Positions 12,286 through 27,682 of a stretch of 64,000 bases of DNA are shown here, in pieces; position 1 is the first letter of the stretch; each line of letters opens with the position of its first letter. Under the pieces are notes generated by a model. It searched no databases. It was given only the letters and a program-made list of their open reading frames with translations, and was not told where the DNA came from. The stretch is taken from positions 3,776,590-3,840,589 of the forward strand of contig JAQFVV010012509.1 of the NCBI GenBank assembly GCA_028023455.1, in the 5' to 3' direction. This DNA is from Epiperipatus broadwayi. Taxonomy: Eukaryota; Onychophora; Udeonychophora; Euonychophora; Peripatidae. The position numbers and the translations under genes were made by a program.

Positions 12286-15200
12286 GATAGATAGATAGAT
12301 AGATAAACATGCATACAAAGCGATAGATATACTGATATATAAATAGATATATGAATAGATAAATAGATAGATGGATTAATAAATGCAGAAAAATGAACTG
12401 ATGAGGGAAAAAAATTTAGACAATAAATTAGTATAATGACGTAGATAAAAAAATTGACAAAATGTAAATAAATAGAACAAACAGATAGATATATGGCATG
12501 TTGTATTAAATATAGTTATGTGATAAATAGGTGTATACAGACAGGAAAATAGTAATTAGATATATAAATGAGTATAAATAAATATATATTTTAAATTGCA
12601 ATAATGGAATTATTTATAGGAAATTATAAATTCATATCAGCCTTTCCTTGCGCAATTACGAGAATTTGAAGAAGAAGAACTCCTTGATGAAGAAATTGAT
12701 TCTTTAGAGGTTAGTCACTGTAGTCAGCAATTTATTTTTAAAATATAAAATATAGTTGTAATTGTATATTAATTTGTTATTGCTATTTTTTATTTTAGAA
12801 ATTTATTAGCAAATGTTTTTGAATAAAATATTAACTCCCCAGTACATAAAAAATATTTATATTTAGGAATTTTTCGTGTTTGTTTTTAGTTTTTATCAGT
12901 ACATTCCTCATCTCAATTCTTCATATTGCAATTCTTTATGTGCAGGGCATTCATTCATTTTGTGAATAATCTTTGGTGTCAAATGAACTTAAGAAGTGAA
13001 TTATATATATATGGCTTAAGATTTGTTTTATGAATTTATTTTGTCAAAAAATATGTTAATTTACAATTACAGTCATGTGAAATCAAAGACAAAAATGCAC
13101 TTATAGCTGATCATTTGATACGTGCTGCTGTAGAGAAATGTAATGTGATAAAATATATCAATAATGATATATTATTTTAGTGCATTTGTAATATATTAGC
13201 TACAAAATTCTAAGTGGTTTGATATAGTGGGAAAATGACAGATTTGAATCCAAAAAATGACAGATTTGGATCCAAAAAATGACACATTTGTATCCAAAAA
13301 ATGACAGATTTGTATTCAAAAAATGACACATTTGGATTCAAAAAATGACAGATTTGGATCCAAAAAATGACACATTTGGATCCAAAAAATGATAGATTTG
13401 GATTCAAAAAATGACTGATTTGGATCCAAAAAATGACACATTTGGACCCAAAAAATGACAGATTTGGATTCAAAAATGACAGATTTGGATCCAACCCATT
13501 GTTACCAGCAATAAAACAATTTGATTATTTTTTATTCCTTTATATTCCTAATCATAATTAATCAAATAGACCAAAAAATTACACCTTCAAAACTGCAAAA
13601 GTGAGATTCTATAAAAAGATCAAATTCAGTTCATAAATAAAATACCCATTTCTTCTTAATTGCTAGTCTATACAAATTAATTTCAAGATGGCTAAGATGT
13701 TGATTCAGAGATGGAGTACTATACATCAAGGTTAATAGGCATAACTGGATCTGGTTCAATGTTCTTTTAAGATTATATTCTTTAGCTGGAACATATTGAT
13801 AGTTTTCAGATTCTCTTAATAATTTATGACAGTAATATGATACTAGTCATATAATGTCTTGTGTTAGCATTTCCATTTAATTCTAAAAATATATTTATGC
13901 TGAACATGATAAATTAATGGGATACCTATAAAACATGTTATAATTTTGTTTTTAGCTATGTTACGTTATGTGTGGGAACTTTCCAAAAAGATTCTTGGGA
14001 TTTGAATCATCATGATAAAAACTGATGACATCTGTATAAAATAATTGATCAAACTTATTTTTGTCCTTTGATGTGATTTAAGATTAAACATATGAAATAC
14101 AGATTAATTACAATACTGTTGGAATATTTCTGGCAAGTTTAGACAAAAAGCTGAAATAAATAAAATTCCTGCTTTAATTCCAGAAGTAAAAATATCTCAT
14201 TTTGGGCAGATAATCAAGACTTGAAGACATCCTAGCCAACATATCTCTAGCTGTCAGAATATTCAACCAAATCAGTATTTGGCAAAGCCATAATTAATCA
14301 TTATGAAATAAAAGAAAGTTTGATACCACATTGTCAGGAATACTGACAATATATGCTACAGTTATCAGTAACATGATTTTGGACCCTTGATATTGCAAAA
14401 ATATAAATGAACAAGAATGTTTATTGTTGATATTCTACTGTATTGTAGAAATTAACTTCTTTTTTGCTGATTATTTTAGTGGCCGAATGAGGTAAAAGTC
14501 TAAACTTTTAATTGGTCAATTCATAAACTCAAGCTGTCAATTCACAAACTCAAGCATCAAAATATATTCAACTTTTAATATTATATTCACTTTAGTTTTG
14601 TTTGTAAAAAAGTATATTAATAATTTGTCAGGTTATGAAAGTGAACAAAATTTTCAAAAATAAATTTTTATTTATATTTATAAAAATATTCGATAGCAGC
14701 AAATCTAAAATGAACATTACTCACCAACCAAAAAGTTTTGCTGACGTCAGTGATTTCTCTCCTGGTTTTATGTTGCAGAAAAGTAAATAATTTTTGCTAA
14801 AGTCTTAACTATTTTTCTAAAATAATTTTATTTTTAGCATATTTTATCAAAATAATTTATAATTTGTCAAAAAATACTTTTAAAATGGTCTAAAATATTC
14901 ATTTATCATTTTCGAAATAAAAGAAAAGAAATTTAGTTATTGAGAACCATTTTCTTTGTTGTCAAAATTTAACAGCCAATCAGATTCAAGAAAAAAGGGC
15001 CTTCTTCATTTGTTAGAACTTCACCATCAGTTTTATTGATTTTTTACTTGTAAAACAATTCAAGAGAGGGTAGCATCTTATGGAACTTTTTTTAACCTTT
15101 AAAAATAATACAAAATCTTAATGGTAGTGTTAAAAATGCTGGAATAAGAGGGACTTGAAGCTGAAGTGAAATTGTCACATTTTTAGTCATAACTAGCAAA

Positions 15201-18200
15201 AAATAGGTTAAAAGTAGGAATTACTATGGTCTACAATTTCAGAAATTGAGGATACATTTAAAGATCTTTGACACTCATGTCATAATAATAAAATTTGAAT
15301 AAGATATTTAATAATCTACAAAGCACATGCAATATGCAAGTTGCAGAAGCTATAAAAATGAAAAATATTAATAACTCAGTTAAGTTTGAGTACTTTCAAA
15401 GATCCATGCCTCATAATCATAGCAATATTGAAAACTGCAGTATTGTTTACATTCTACTTAAGATATGCAAACTGCAGTATTGTTTATTGACTTAAGATAT
15501 GCAAACTGCAGTATTGTTTACATTAGACTTAAGATATGCAAACTAAGGGCAAATGAGTTAGGTAGTTCATTTTTTAGAAATATCAAAGCAGGTGACATGT
15601 CTGTTTATTGTATTATTATTGCCATTGATAAAATATGCCTTTTTTATTTTCCTTTTGCAGTCGTTTGTTTCCATACATACAATTTTGGGGTTGAAGGAAA
15701 CGAAGTTATGGCCAGTCTTTTTTAAATGTTCAAAAACTGTAGAAATGTTAGTAATATATGAAAATGGTAAATAAGTAAATCATAAAACTAGAAACAAATT
15801 TGTGACCACTAAATAGCTTTTCATATCGCTCCAATCCTTACATTACTTCAGTGAATTTGAATTACTAAATAATTTATTTAAAGAAAGCAAAATAATGGAA
15901 GAAAAGTTATGCTGGAGACGTTATAATTATTTTGCATTATATTTTTACTTTAATCTTTTTTTTCAAGCAATTGAAATTGGAGTGAAAAAATGTTTGTTAC
16001 CAAATGTAGTCTTCAACTACTCCCGTACACACACATATATCTAAGATTTAATGGGCCATTTTTATAAAAGTATATGACATAAAAAAGTTCTGTCTACAAA
16101 TACAAACTTAAATATGAGTTAAGGTAGTCAATTATCAATTGTATTAAAAAGCAGATATTATTGTAGAAATTAAAACAAATTGCTCTCTAGCAATCTCATT
16201 GCTAAATCATATTTATATATATTTTATGACGTATAAAATTTCTACTCCACAATGTATTTTAGTGTGGATGAAAATATTCCCACCTTGATTAAGTTATTTG
16301 ATTGCAAAGACGTTTAAGCTCTAAAATCAAACAAGTCTTATTGAATAAAGATAAATATGAGTCTATCAACATGGATGAGGAAGTTAGACATGCAATTAAA
16401 TTTATGAAGAAAGAAAAGGTTCCAGGTAATGATGGAATTGTAATTGATATATTAAAAGAAGCAGGTGAAGAAATACATTTTTTTAGCAAAATTATATACC
16501 AAATGTCTAAATGATAAAGATGTACCAGATGATTGGAAGAATGCAGTATTAATATTTAAAAAAAGTGATAAAGAAGATATTAGAAATTACAGACCTATCA
16601 GTCTTTTATCAGTTTTATACAAAAATGTTTACTAAGATAATTACAACTCGTCTACAGAGAACATTGGATTTCCACCACACAAGAGAACAAGCTGAATTTA
16701 AAAGTGGTTTTAGTACAGTAGATCATATCCAGGTATTGAGAGAAATTATAGAAAGGACAAATGAATATGAGTTGCCATTATGCGTAGGATTTGTAGACTA
16801 TGAAAAAACATTTGATTCTATAAACATTTATTCGGTGATTAAAGCATTGGATCATCAAAGTGTAGATCCAGGATATTGTCATATTTTGAAGAATATTTAT
16901 AAAAATGCAACAGCAACAATTAGATTACATAATGACAGTAGGAAAATCAACATTGAAAAGGGTGTAAGACAGGGTGACTCCATATCTCCAAAACTTTTTA
17001 CAGCAGTGCTGCAAGAAGTATTTTGTGGATTAAAATGGAAAGCTAAAGGAGTGAAAGTAAATGGAGATTATTTAAGTCATTTAGATTTTGCAGATGATGT
17101 AGTTCTTTTTGAAAATAATGCTTTAGAGCTACAGGAAATGTTGCAGGAGTTATCAGATGAAAGTAGGAAAGTAGGACTAAAGATAAATGTTAAAAAGACT
17201 ATAGTAATGTTTAATACATTTTCTCAAAATATGAAAATAAAGATTGATTATGATGAGTTAGAAGAAGTTAACAGTTACAAATATCTTGGTCAGATTATTA
17301 ATACAGATGCAAATATAATGGATGAAATTAATCATAGAATTAAACTTGGTTGGAGTGCTTTTGGTAGAAATAACTTGATACTAAAAGGAAATATGCCTAT
17401 GTGTTTGAAAAGGAAGGTTTTTAATAAACGTGTTTTGCCAGTTCTTATTTATGGATCTGAGACTTGGACACTTAATAGAACAGCAATACAGAGACTTCAG
17501 ACCACTCAAAGAAGTATGGAGAGATGCATGTTGGGAATAAAAAGAAGGGATCGAAAACACAATGTATGGGTGAGAGAACAAAAAGGTGTTGCTGACCTCA
17601 TTGAAAAAATTAAAAGACTGAAGTGGAGTTGGGCTGGACATATTGATAGAAGAGATGATAACAGATGGACAATTGAAATTTTAAAGTGGATTCCAAGAGA
17701 TTGTAAATGACTCAGAAAGAGACCACATGTGAGATGGATGGATGAAATAAGAAAGTGTGCAGGGGTGATGTGGAGAAGAGAAGCTAAAGATAGGAAAAGA
17801 TCGATTGAACTTGGAGAGACCTTCATCCTGCATGGATTGATAATGATTGATGATGATGATGATGATCAACATGGATATGAAGATATAGGTATTTCATGTC
17901 TCAATTTTGCTTGATAGATGAAATTATATTTTCAAATTGGTAGATAGTTGAGATAGGATAAAACTTGAGATGACTGAGACAACTTATAAATTTGAATATT
18001 CCTGATTAAAAATTATTAGTTACAGATTAAAATTTTTAATTTTAATTTCAGGTGAGACAAGTTATGGGTCAGACATTTTTAGCATGTTTGGCTTATCATT
18101 TTAAAGCAGGTATAACTTTTAAACCTCCACCAGAAATTGAGGATCCTGAAGAAATATTGTCTAATGGATTAAAAATGAATTCTGCTTGCCTTGATGTAAG

Positions 18201-18225
18201 TATCTCTCTCTCTTTCTCTCTCTCT

Positions 18226-18288
<63 letters not shown>

Positions 18289-20859
18289 TGTTCACTAGAG
18301 AGAGATCACCAATAGCCCTAATTAAGCTTTATTTTTTAAGTACCTAAAGAGAAAGAATTTAAAATCTCTACCGGAAAGTCCCTATCTCCAGACCAATTGG
18401 TTTTGAGATTATGGCTCACCTCAGTGGAGAACTAGGACTCCAGAAACTATATATATATGTTGATATGAAGTTTTTCATGGGTTACAATATAGATTTATAT
18501 CATTATATATATATATAGATGGACAGACAGACAGAGAATATAACAATCCTTTACACGTGTGTGTGTTTGTATATATATGTTAAAAATAATAGTAAAATAA
18601 ATTTCTTAAATATAAGATGTAATTAAAAGGTATTTGAACTCAGACTTTCAAACTCCCTTCAGTCATCCACTCCATTCTATACAAACGATTCCAATATACG
18701 TTATATTGGAGATCATTTATCTTTTTCACATGTATGTGGTCATGTGTATCGGTTGTATAGAATGGAGTGGGTGACTGAAGGAGCTTGAATGTCTGAGTTC
18801 AAATACCTTCTAATTTCATCTAGCTTAACTATATATGCTATACTTGTGTTTAAAATACTAAAGACAAAATTTTAAAAAGCCATTAAAATTATATTTAATG
18901 TTATAAATTTTATATTTATTTAGATATACTTAATAATTTTTAATTTGCAGGAAGAAAAGCAAATTGTTTTTTTTTTTTTTAAAAAAAAAAAAAAATTATA
19001 AAGAATTTTTTTTTGAAAACAAAGATATTTTCTTAAACACAATTGGAATTCTCAATTGAGTTCAAATTTTAGTTAAAAGAATTGCCAAGTTGTAAGAGTT
19101 AATAACATATCTTCTAGTTGCTGTTAGAGAACACTTTAAGGTAAAATGCCTTACCTTTTTAAAATGAACTGCTATATCTGAGATATGAATGAGTAAATGA
19201 TCATAAAGTCATTGGACCAGTTGTTTATGGATTATGAAAAGATAACTATCACTATCATCATATTTCTGCTCAAGATTGACAGATTTAAATTGGAGTTATA
19301 TCTTGAAGCTTTATTACAGCTTTTTTCTTGTCTAGAAAATTATAAAAGATCATGCGTAACATGACTCTAGAAAATACACAGAATGAATGTTAAGAAGAAA
19401 AAAGGTCTACAATACTGGGTAGACTTTTTAACAGGATTATTTATAGTATATTATAAGTTCAAAATTCATTTATATTCCTCCAATTATTTGTAATAGATAT
19501 TGGATTATAAAAAATTTACATTATTTTAATATTTAAATACAAGTATATTGTCTGTACTGAACTTAATGTAATTAGAGAGGATTGAACTCAGACTTTCAAG
19601 CTCCAACAGCTATCCACTCCATCTTATACAACCAATATATCTCCAATATACATATTTTATGCTGATTGGAGATCATTTATCTTTTCCACATATATGTAGT
19701 CATATATAATTATTGTATGTGATGGAGTGCATAGCTGTAGAGAGCTTGAAATTCTGAGTTCAAGACTCTTATAAACAAGGCAAATCTCTCCATACAGTCG
19801 TGCTAGTATAAGAGATGGTGATCATGTAATTCAAGACTCTTCTAATTAGAGTTTTTCAAATTTTTCTGTCAAGAAAAATTATTTTATAACTTTGATAAAC
19901 AACTTTGCTTTATTTCCATTAAAAATACTTAAAAAAAGAAACTTTAAGAAATAATTACAACTTACAAAGTGTTTCAATTATATCTCTAGTAAACTTATAT
20001 CTCTTGATTTGATCTAAATGAATTTCTTGTTTTACTATCTTTATGTTCTATCTTAATGTCTACAATCTTTAAGCTTTACTGAGATTGTTGAACATAACTA
20101 AAAAACAGAAAACACAAAACATATTAAAAGACAGACTTATTGGTGTTTCTTATTCCTATAATCAAACAGCAGAGTACATTATCTTTACTTTCTCTCATTG
20201 ACATGGTGCTTATATGATATATGATTATTGAATAAACAAACACATATCAAATAAATACAAATCCTTCTAATTTAATAATGGTAATCTAATTAGATAATTA
20301 ATTAATTCATCTCTGTCATCATTCTAATAATCAATCATTAACACCATCATCTTCAACATCATCTATATTTAAATGTGGTTATACCATGACATTACTACAT
20401 ATATATTCAAACAGCACACCAAGTTGTGACTACTAATTAATTGATTTACATAATCATCATCTGATCTGTAGCACAAGTTATAATCATAATCAGTGAATAT
20501 TTTACTTTTTATTCTATTAAAGTTGATTGCCAACATATAATCATCTATATCAACTTCATCGAGAGAATTGAATTGCTGCTCTTTCGTTTCTTCTGGTACT
20601 GTCACAATAATTTTTATCATGTTTTTTTATTTGTTTGCATAAACCTAGTATTATTTGATTTAAATAAATAAAAAAACATCAAATACATAAATTGTGAATA
20701 TTAATTTGTTTTAGCATTATGTTGAATTTTTAGATATATTATCAAACCAAAGGATTCATTAAAGTTTATAATGCAGATCTAATGTTGAAATGCTAAAAAC
20801 TATGAAATTATGTGAAGGTTAGAACACTGACTTCTTTCTACTATAACAATGTCATTATG

Positions 20860-20943
<84 letters not shown>

Positions 20944-21936
20944 TTATTTGTAGTAAAAATTAATTAAAAAATCAATTATATTAAGCTTTAACTGAGGTTT
21001 AAAGTTTATATCTGGGTTAGAGATAATCTCTAGCTTAATAAATGATTAGTGATAATCATTACTGTATTTATCCAGAGTAGACTGGATCAGAGTTGTGAGT
21101 GGAATGAGTTTGACACCTGTAAATCAAAATGTAACAATTTGCTATTGTTAATACTGCTTACAGGATATATATATAAGGTGGTGACTTGGACAACCTGATG
21201 AATCTGTTTCAATATAAAATGCATTGGGGGGGCATTTGTCTTTTAGTGTATCTTTATATGCTTTCAAAAGAATGTGTGGGGGTATGGAGATCATTTAACA
21301 TGTTTATAAAAGTAAATATTTTTATCACGTGATGAAACGACTTGCTAAAATTTGAAATTCACTTTAGGAATTTTATTTGAGTGAATCTTGAAGGTTAAAA
21401 ATGGATATAGAATAACGCCCTGTTCTATCAAGAATTAAACTAATATCTTTGGCTTATATAACATTAGAAATATTTAATTTAAAGAAGCCCCAGTTAATTT
21501 TAAAAATACCAAAGTAAAGTAAAATTATAAAACCAATCAATACAATCTTCAGTTTGCTGAATGTGAGACTATGGATAATCTCTTTGTGGGAGTGGATTGA
21601 ACATGAACATGTGAAACAAATAAATAATAAGTTTCCAAAAAAATATTTTCTAGTGAAGTTGATCAGAATTTTATGTAAAAGTTAAATGTATTTACAATAT
21701 AAAGAATATCTCAGAAAGTCTCTTGAAAGGGAATAGTGTTTGTTTTTATTGGGATGAAGTGGCAAAAGATAAAATGTATTACAATTAGACAAAATGTTGA
21801 AGTCTTTATAGAAGAGACTAAAAGACATTATCACAAAATATAAAATGTGCAGAATAATGGATTACCAAATTCAATATGTTAATATATTTTTGTTTCACAG
21901 TAGTTAGTTTTAGTCTCACGAAATCATCTTTATTAA

Positions 21937-21968
<32 letters not shown>

Positions 21969-21976
21969 CATCATCA

Positions 21977-22034
<58 letters not shown>

Positions 22035-22051
22035 CCTCATCATTATTATTA

Positions 22052-22092
<41 letters not shown>

Positions 22093-22970
22093 TGCTATCT
22101 AGGTGTTTTTATTGACTCCAGACTATCTTGGTCAAACCATATTGACTTTCTTTGTTCTCGTTTATGTAAATTAAATTATATGTTTTTCTACTTATCTAAA
22201 TTTTTTCCTTGGTCAGCTTTGATTACTTTATATATTTCTTCTTATCAAAGCTTATTATGTTATAATATATCAGTTTGGGGGAACTGTTCTACTTTTACAA
22301 TGACTACATTGTCTGTTTTACAGAATTATACAATGCGTATCATTTTTGGTAGATCATGTACCATATCTGTTAAAGATATTTATGCCACTTTTAATATACT
22401 AGATGTTTTCCATTTGTATAAATATAGAGTGATTCTTGATATTTATTGTAGGAAACTTCATTTGGATACTAAATCTTCTGTTGTAAATACTTGTTTATCT
22501 ACTAAATATATGGTAGCTTTACCTAATTTTCTTAGGAAGCAATTTAGTTATAATCGTCCTAAATTATTTAATATGTTTATAAGAGATTGTTCTGTGAATT
22601 TAATGAACACTAGTTATTTGATTTTTAAAAAGTATTTATGGCACTGGTTATATTATGGTAAGCATTAGTTTTATTTTATTTTGTTTTATTTTATTTATTT
22701 TTATTTATTTTTTGTTTATATTGTATGTTATGTTGTAATTATTTACTACAGTGATTGAATTGCCAAATGCAATATCTGTGTGATTTTAATATTTTATGTT
22801 ATATTTATACTTTTTTTTTGGTATTTTATTAGTGTTTTTAGTTGTTACAGATAAATTCCTCACACAAGATTTTTTTGTATGGAATTTATCTCACTGTATT
22901 ATACATTTATTGTTCGCTTCATAATGAATAAATAAATAAATAAAAAATAAATAATTTATTATTATTATTA

Positions 22971-23003
<33 letters not shown>

Positions 23004-25744
23004 ATTTACCTCAAACCCACTTTATCGTTGTTGGAGTGTGATTATTTTTTGACATCTCTTAAAGATTTTCTGATTGGCTATGATAATGTTATTATTACTG
23101 GGGATTTAAATGTTCCAGATTTATATCAGTGTAGAATTGCTACACACTTTTCTTTTTTGTCTTCTAAAGCTTCTAGAATATTACAGTTCTGTAAAATTTT
23201 AGGACTTAAGCAATATAACCCATTTGTTAATTCCTCTCATCGTACTTTGGATTATATTTTATGTAATTCAATAGTAGTTAGTAATTTTCAAATTGTCTCT
23301 GTTAATTTTCCTATTGATGCTCATCATCCACCTTTTGAGTTTTATATTAACGTTTGTCACTCAAAGATTAATTTTTCTAATATTTCAAGAAAGGATTATG
23401 GGAAGGGTAATTATGTTGATTTTTGTAGTAACTTTTCTAGGGTTAATTGGATTTTTTTGTATTCTTTTAATGATGTAAATCATTGCTTGGATGGCTTTTT
23501 AAAGATTCTTAATAATTTTATTGATTTGTATATTCCCAATAAGCAGCCTTTTTATAAGGGTTTTCTTTCTTGGTTTTCATGCGATCTTGTTAAAATTATT
23601 AAAAGAAAGTCTTATCATCGTAGACTCTATTTTAAAACACAGAATATCTTTTTTTATAATAATTTTATTAATTTCAGAACATTGGTGAAGCATGTTTATA
23701 AAAGAGATTTGCAGAATTATATTAGAAAAATTGAGGTTAATATTTTTTCTAACCTAAAGAATTTTGGGATTTCATTAATAAGTCTGGTTTGGGTAATAAA
23801 AGGGTTCAAGCTACTCATGGTTTCACTTTAAGTGCAAATGACTTTTCAAAACATTTTGCTGATGTATATTCATCACATGATACAATATCTTCAAATATTG
23901 CATTATTTTGTAATTCTTCAACTGTTCATTGTATGATTGACCATATTTCTAAGGATGATGTTGTTATGGCTATTAAGCAACTTAAAATTCATTCTAGTTT
24001 GGGAAATGATAATATTCCTTCATTTATTTACAAAGGGCTAGCTGAATTTATTGCAGTACCTCTTGCATTTATTTTTAATTTATCACTTAACTCTTGTGTT
24101 TTTCCTAATGTGCTTAAGTGTGCCAAAATGGTCCCAATTTTTAAGAATGGATCACATGATTGTATTAATAACTATAGACCTATTTCTGTTTTACATACTA
24201 TTGCTAGAATTTTTGAGAGGTGTGTTTATAATAAAATTATTTTAGATGTTAGTAAACTCATTTCTTCTTCACAGCATGGTTTTATACCTAATAGATCTGT
24301 AGAAACTAATTTGTTAACAATTTATGATCATATAGCTCATGCAATTGAAGACCAGCAGAGACTTGATGTTGTTTATTTTGATTTATCAAGAGCTTTTGAT
24401 AAAGTAGACCACAGTATTCTTCTTCACAAATTATATCAAATGGGTTTTTCTACTAAGCTTGTTTATTGGTTTCAATCCTTTCTTCATGGTCGTACTGCAT
24501 ACATTAAATTTAATAATACTATTTCATCTGATTTTAAATGTAATTTGGGATTTCCTCAGGGTAGTATTTTAGCACCTATGCTTTTTAACATTTATATGAA
24601 TGACCTTAAGGATTGCTTAAAATCTTCTTATCTTTTGTGCTATGCAGATGACTGTAAAACCTTTAGAAGATTCACATTTGTGTTTGATTGCACTCTTCTT
24701 CAAAAGGATATAAATAATTTTAGTGCTTGGTGTGATCTAAATAATATGATTGTTAATTTCAGTAAATGTTCCTTAGTCTCGTATTCTAAAAAATCTGAGG
24801 TTTTGCATTTTTCTTATTTTATTAATTCTCACAAAATTATTTCTGTTGAATCCCAAAAAGATTTTGGAGTTATATTTTCTAGTAATGGATCCTTTCTTCC
24901 TCATTTGTAAATGATTATTGGTAAGACTTTAAAAATTATAGGTACTATTCTAAGGTTTGGTTATCATTTCAGTGGTGATACAAAATTTAAATTATTTTTA
25001 TCATTGGTTTTTCCCATCCATGAATATTGTTCAGTCATTTGGAATCCTAGCTCTAAACAGGGATGTAATTTATTACAATCAGTGTCTAATAAGTTTTCTA
25101 AATATGTTTCTATGGGAAATAAAACTGTTGTTCATCTTTCTTTTAGAAGACAATATAGAGATCTTAAATATCTTTATAAACTTGTTAATAGAATATTTCT
25201 TTTATCTAACACAATTTCTACTGTTATAATTAGATCTCATGTGCATGATACTCGGTCTGCTTCTGTTTGTTACATTAAAACTTGTCATTCCAATGTTCTT
25301 AGATTTTCTCCTTTATTTAGGCTACCATCTTTATATAATCAGATTTGTAGTAATATTAATTACTTCAATTTAGATTATAATCAATTTTGTAATGTTATTA
25401 AATTTAAATGTCAGATTTGATTGGTTTAACTTGATTTTGTTTATATATATATATATATTTGTTAAATTGTTTTTTTTTTATTATTATTTTGTTATATGCT
25501 TTATATTTATCCCTTTTATTTATTTGTTATTATTAATGTTTTAATAATAATTGTTTATATGCTGATGTTTAATTTTACTTTAGATTTTTAAATGTGTTAA
25601 TTATCTTTTATTGAAATATGGCACATAATTATATTAATAATTTGTCATTTAAACTCATTTATGTATTTATATATTTGTTATGGTGCAATACTGTAATTGG
25701 CTTTATGCTGTAGTTTTGTACGGTAAATAAATGAATTAAATTGA

Positions 25745-25801
<57 letters not shown>

Positions 25802-25835
25802 GTTATTATGATTGTTATTATTATTATTATAAATA

Positions 25836-25915
<80 letters not shown>

Positions 25916-27641
25916 GTCTTCCTAGCTTTTTTGGAATTAAAATGGCCATATTTTTTTGTGAATGGCTGCTAGGTCAGAATGAATAATATACTCTTGAAAT
26001 TAAACATAATCTTGAACTAACAGTATTTAGTATAATTTCCAGAAAGATATTTTTTTCAGATTAAAAATAATATTGATTTACTAATGAATAATTAGATAGC
26101 TACTCTAATTATGGAATGGCTGACTCAAAATTGTCAGTTGTCATCGATTAGCCATCACACACCACCCAATGTCACTGTTTCCATGCAAAAGCCCAACAGT
26201 TCTGTTCATGTTAGCTACTAAGCAGCTTTTGTCCTTCATGGTACTATTGCACACTTCACAGATTACTACAGTATGATGTGAGAGTGTATAGAATTCAAGT
26301 TGTTCTAAGTCTTTGCATGTGCATTGGAAGTACTTATTTTTGAGATGACCTGACATAGTTTTAGACAGTAATAATTGTAAAACAAAAGACAAATTTCTGT
26401 ACACATATTTTTAAGGTTAAACAAAGCAGGGACAGCTATGAGACTTTCAAAGCATAAGCTTTGCTTGATCAGAGGGGAATATTAAAATTGAATTGTGTTT
26501 CATAAATTATTTTAAAATAGTGTTGAAAACTTTTTTTTTGATCAGACATTAATTGAAAAAAGGAAATATTATATTTCATTAAATAATTGTCTTTCAAAAT
26601 GTTGTGTATGTTGTGATGGACAATCCTTCAGATTGACAAAAACATTGGATCCCCCTCCATGTGAATTACAGAGCTATGTGCTGACATGGGTAATGTTTTC
26701 AAAATTGTTGTGCATGTGACAGACAATCCAAAGGATCATCAAAAACATCAGATCCCTTTTCCTGTGAATTCCAGTGCTACACACAGACATATATAGTATT
26801 GTATCAGAGTAGTGTAAAAAAATAAATTGTAAATCAGTCTGGTAATGTTATATCTATTGGTTTTTGACTAGCAACAGAGTTATCAAGTGGCATATGGTGG
26901 CTAATCAACAATAACCAAATTCTCAACTTCCTGAATAAATGTTCATGTTTTACCCACATCAGAAATCCACAGTATAAACATGGAAAAAGAAAATTTACTA
27001 ACCACTGTACTAAAAGCTGGCTGATTCACTAACCACTGTAGCAAAATATTTTTCCTTGATTGTTAACACAGTGTTATAAGTGTAGCCAATAGAGCTAAAA
27101 TAGTTAGTTTGATCTTAGTGAAAACTGTAAGATATTTTAAAGAATAAGTGGAAGGTTCAAATTGTTTGCACAACAATATGAAAACTAATTTTTGTCAGTC
27201 TTTTTAATATATCTGAAATAATTTATGTATATAGACTTTTACTAAAAAAGTACATAACAATTTATTAAAATTATTATAAATATAGCTTTGTTTATAAAAT
27301 ATTAATATGTTGTTCTCCTTTTACCAGGTGTCTGCTAAAAGGTCCAAGCATATACTCAATTCATTATTAAAGGTTTTTAAACTAATTGATTTGCAGCCAA
27401 AATTTGATGAAATATACACTATTGCTAATGATGTTTCCGTAAGTAAATACATTCAAAATAATTATTATGATACCATAGGTAAATTAATTTTAAAGCAGTA
27501 AGCATGAAATACGTATATTGGTGATTATTTATCTTTTTAGCATATATGTGTTCAAGTGTATCAGTGATATGAGATAGAGAAGTGAGTGAAGGGTCATGTG
27601 AAAGACTGTGCTCATATACCCTATATATTATATGAATGTTT

Positions 27642-27682
<41 letters not shown>

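Larger units (their letters stand above)
3357..12619 (+). other. Intron 2 (9.3 kb)
   Basis: GTAAGT donor and ATAG acceptor. It carries the non-LTR retrotransposon at 4.0-6.0 kb, the fold-backs at 8.14-8.67 and 9.89-10.27 kb, and the GATA array at 12.06-12.4 kb. The interval 8.67-9.89 kb and most of 10.3-12.0 kb show only AT-rich sequence with no recognisable feature. Confidence 0.7.
12710..18051 (+). other. Intron 3 (5.3 kb)
   Basis: GTTAGT donor and TTTCAG acceptor. It holds the 22-bp minisatellite at 13.24-13.50 kb, the short tandem repeat at 15.43-15.55 kb and the RTE-like relic at 16.3-17.9 kb. The intervals 13.5-15.4 and 15.8-16.3 kb show no supported feature. Confidence 0.7.
23003..25740 (+). 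mobile_element. CR1/jockey-like non-LTR retrotransposon, endonuclease and reverse transcriptase, 5'-truncated
   Basis: A 2.7-kb copy reading from the middle of the endonuclease to the 3' end, with a 3' untranslated region ending AATAAATGAATTAAATTGA at about 25740 and then (ATT)n. Coding is interrupted by one frameshift (near 23760) and one in-frame TAA (24908-24910). Both catalytic domains are otherwise readable. It sits in sense orientation in intron 4. Confidence 0.9.
18196..27327 (+). other. Intron 4 (9.1 kb)
   Basis: GTAAGT donor and TACCAG acceptor. It carries (TA)n tracts, two copies of a fold-back family, and two non-LTR relics bounded by (ATT)n tracts (21.9-25.9 kb). Stretches 19.9-20.8, 21.0-21.9 and 25.9-26.6 kb show no clear feature apart from a doubtful small minus-strand frame at 20.4-20.6 kb. 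Confidence 0.7.

Noticed and set aside
11952-12318. Two overlapping minus-strand frames of 89-120 codons
   Set aside because: They translate the GATA microsatellite (repeated Tyr-Leu-Ser-Ile).
13210-13494. 94-codon minus-strand frame with regular repeats
   Set aside because: It is the translation of the 22-bp minisatellite, with no codon-level sign of selection.
17381-17872. Several minus-strand frames under the RTE-like relic
   Set aside because: Shadows of the reverse transcriptase frame on the + strand.
26141-26404. 87-codon minus-strand frame with several Cys and His
   Set aside because: Cys spacing does not form a regular zinc motif and there is no promoter or splice context; kept out for lack of support.
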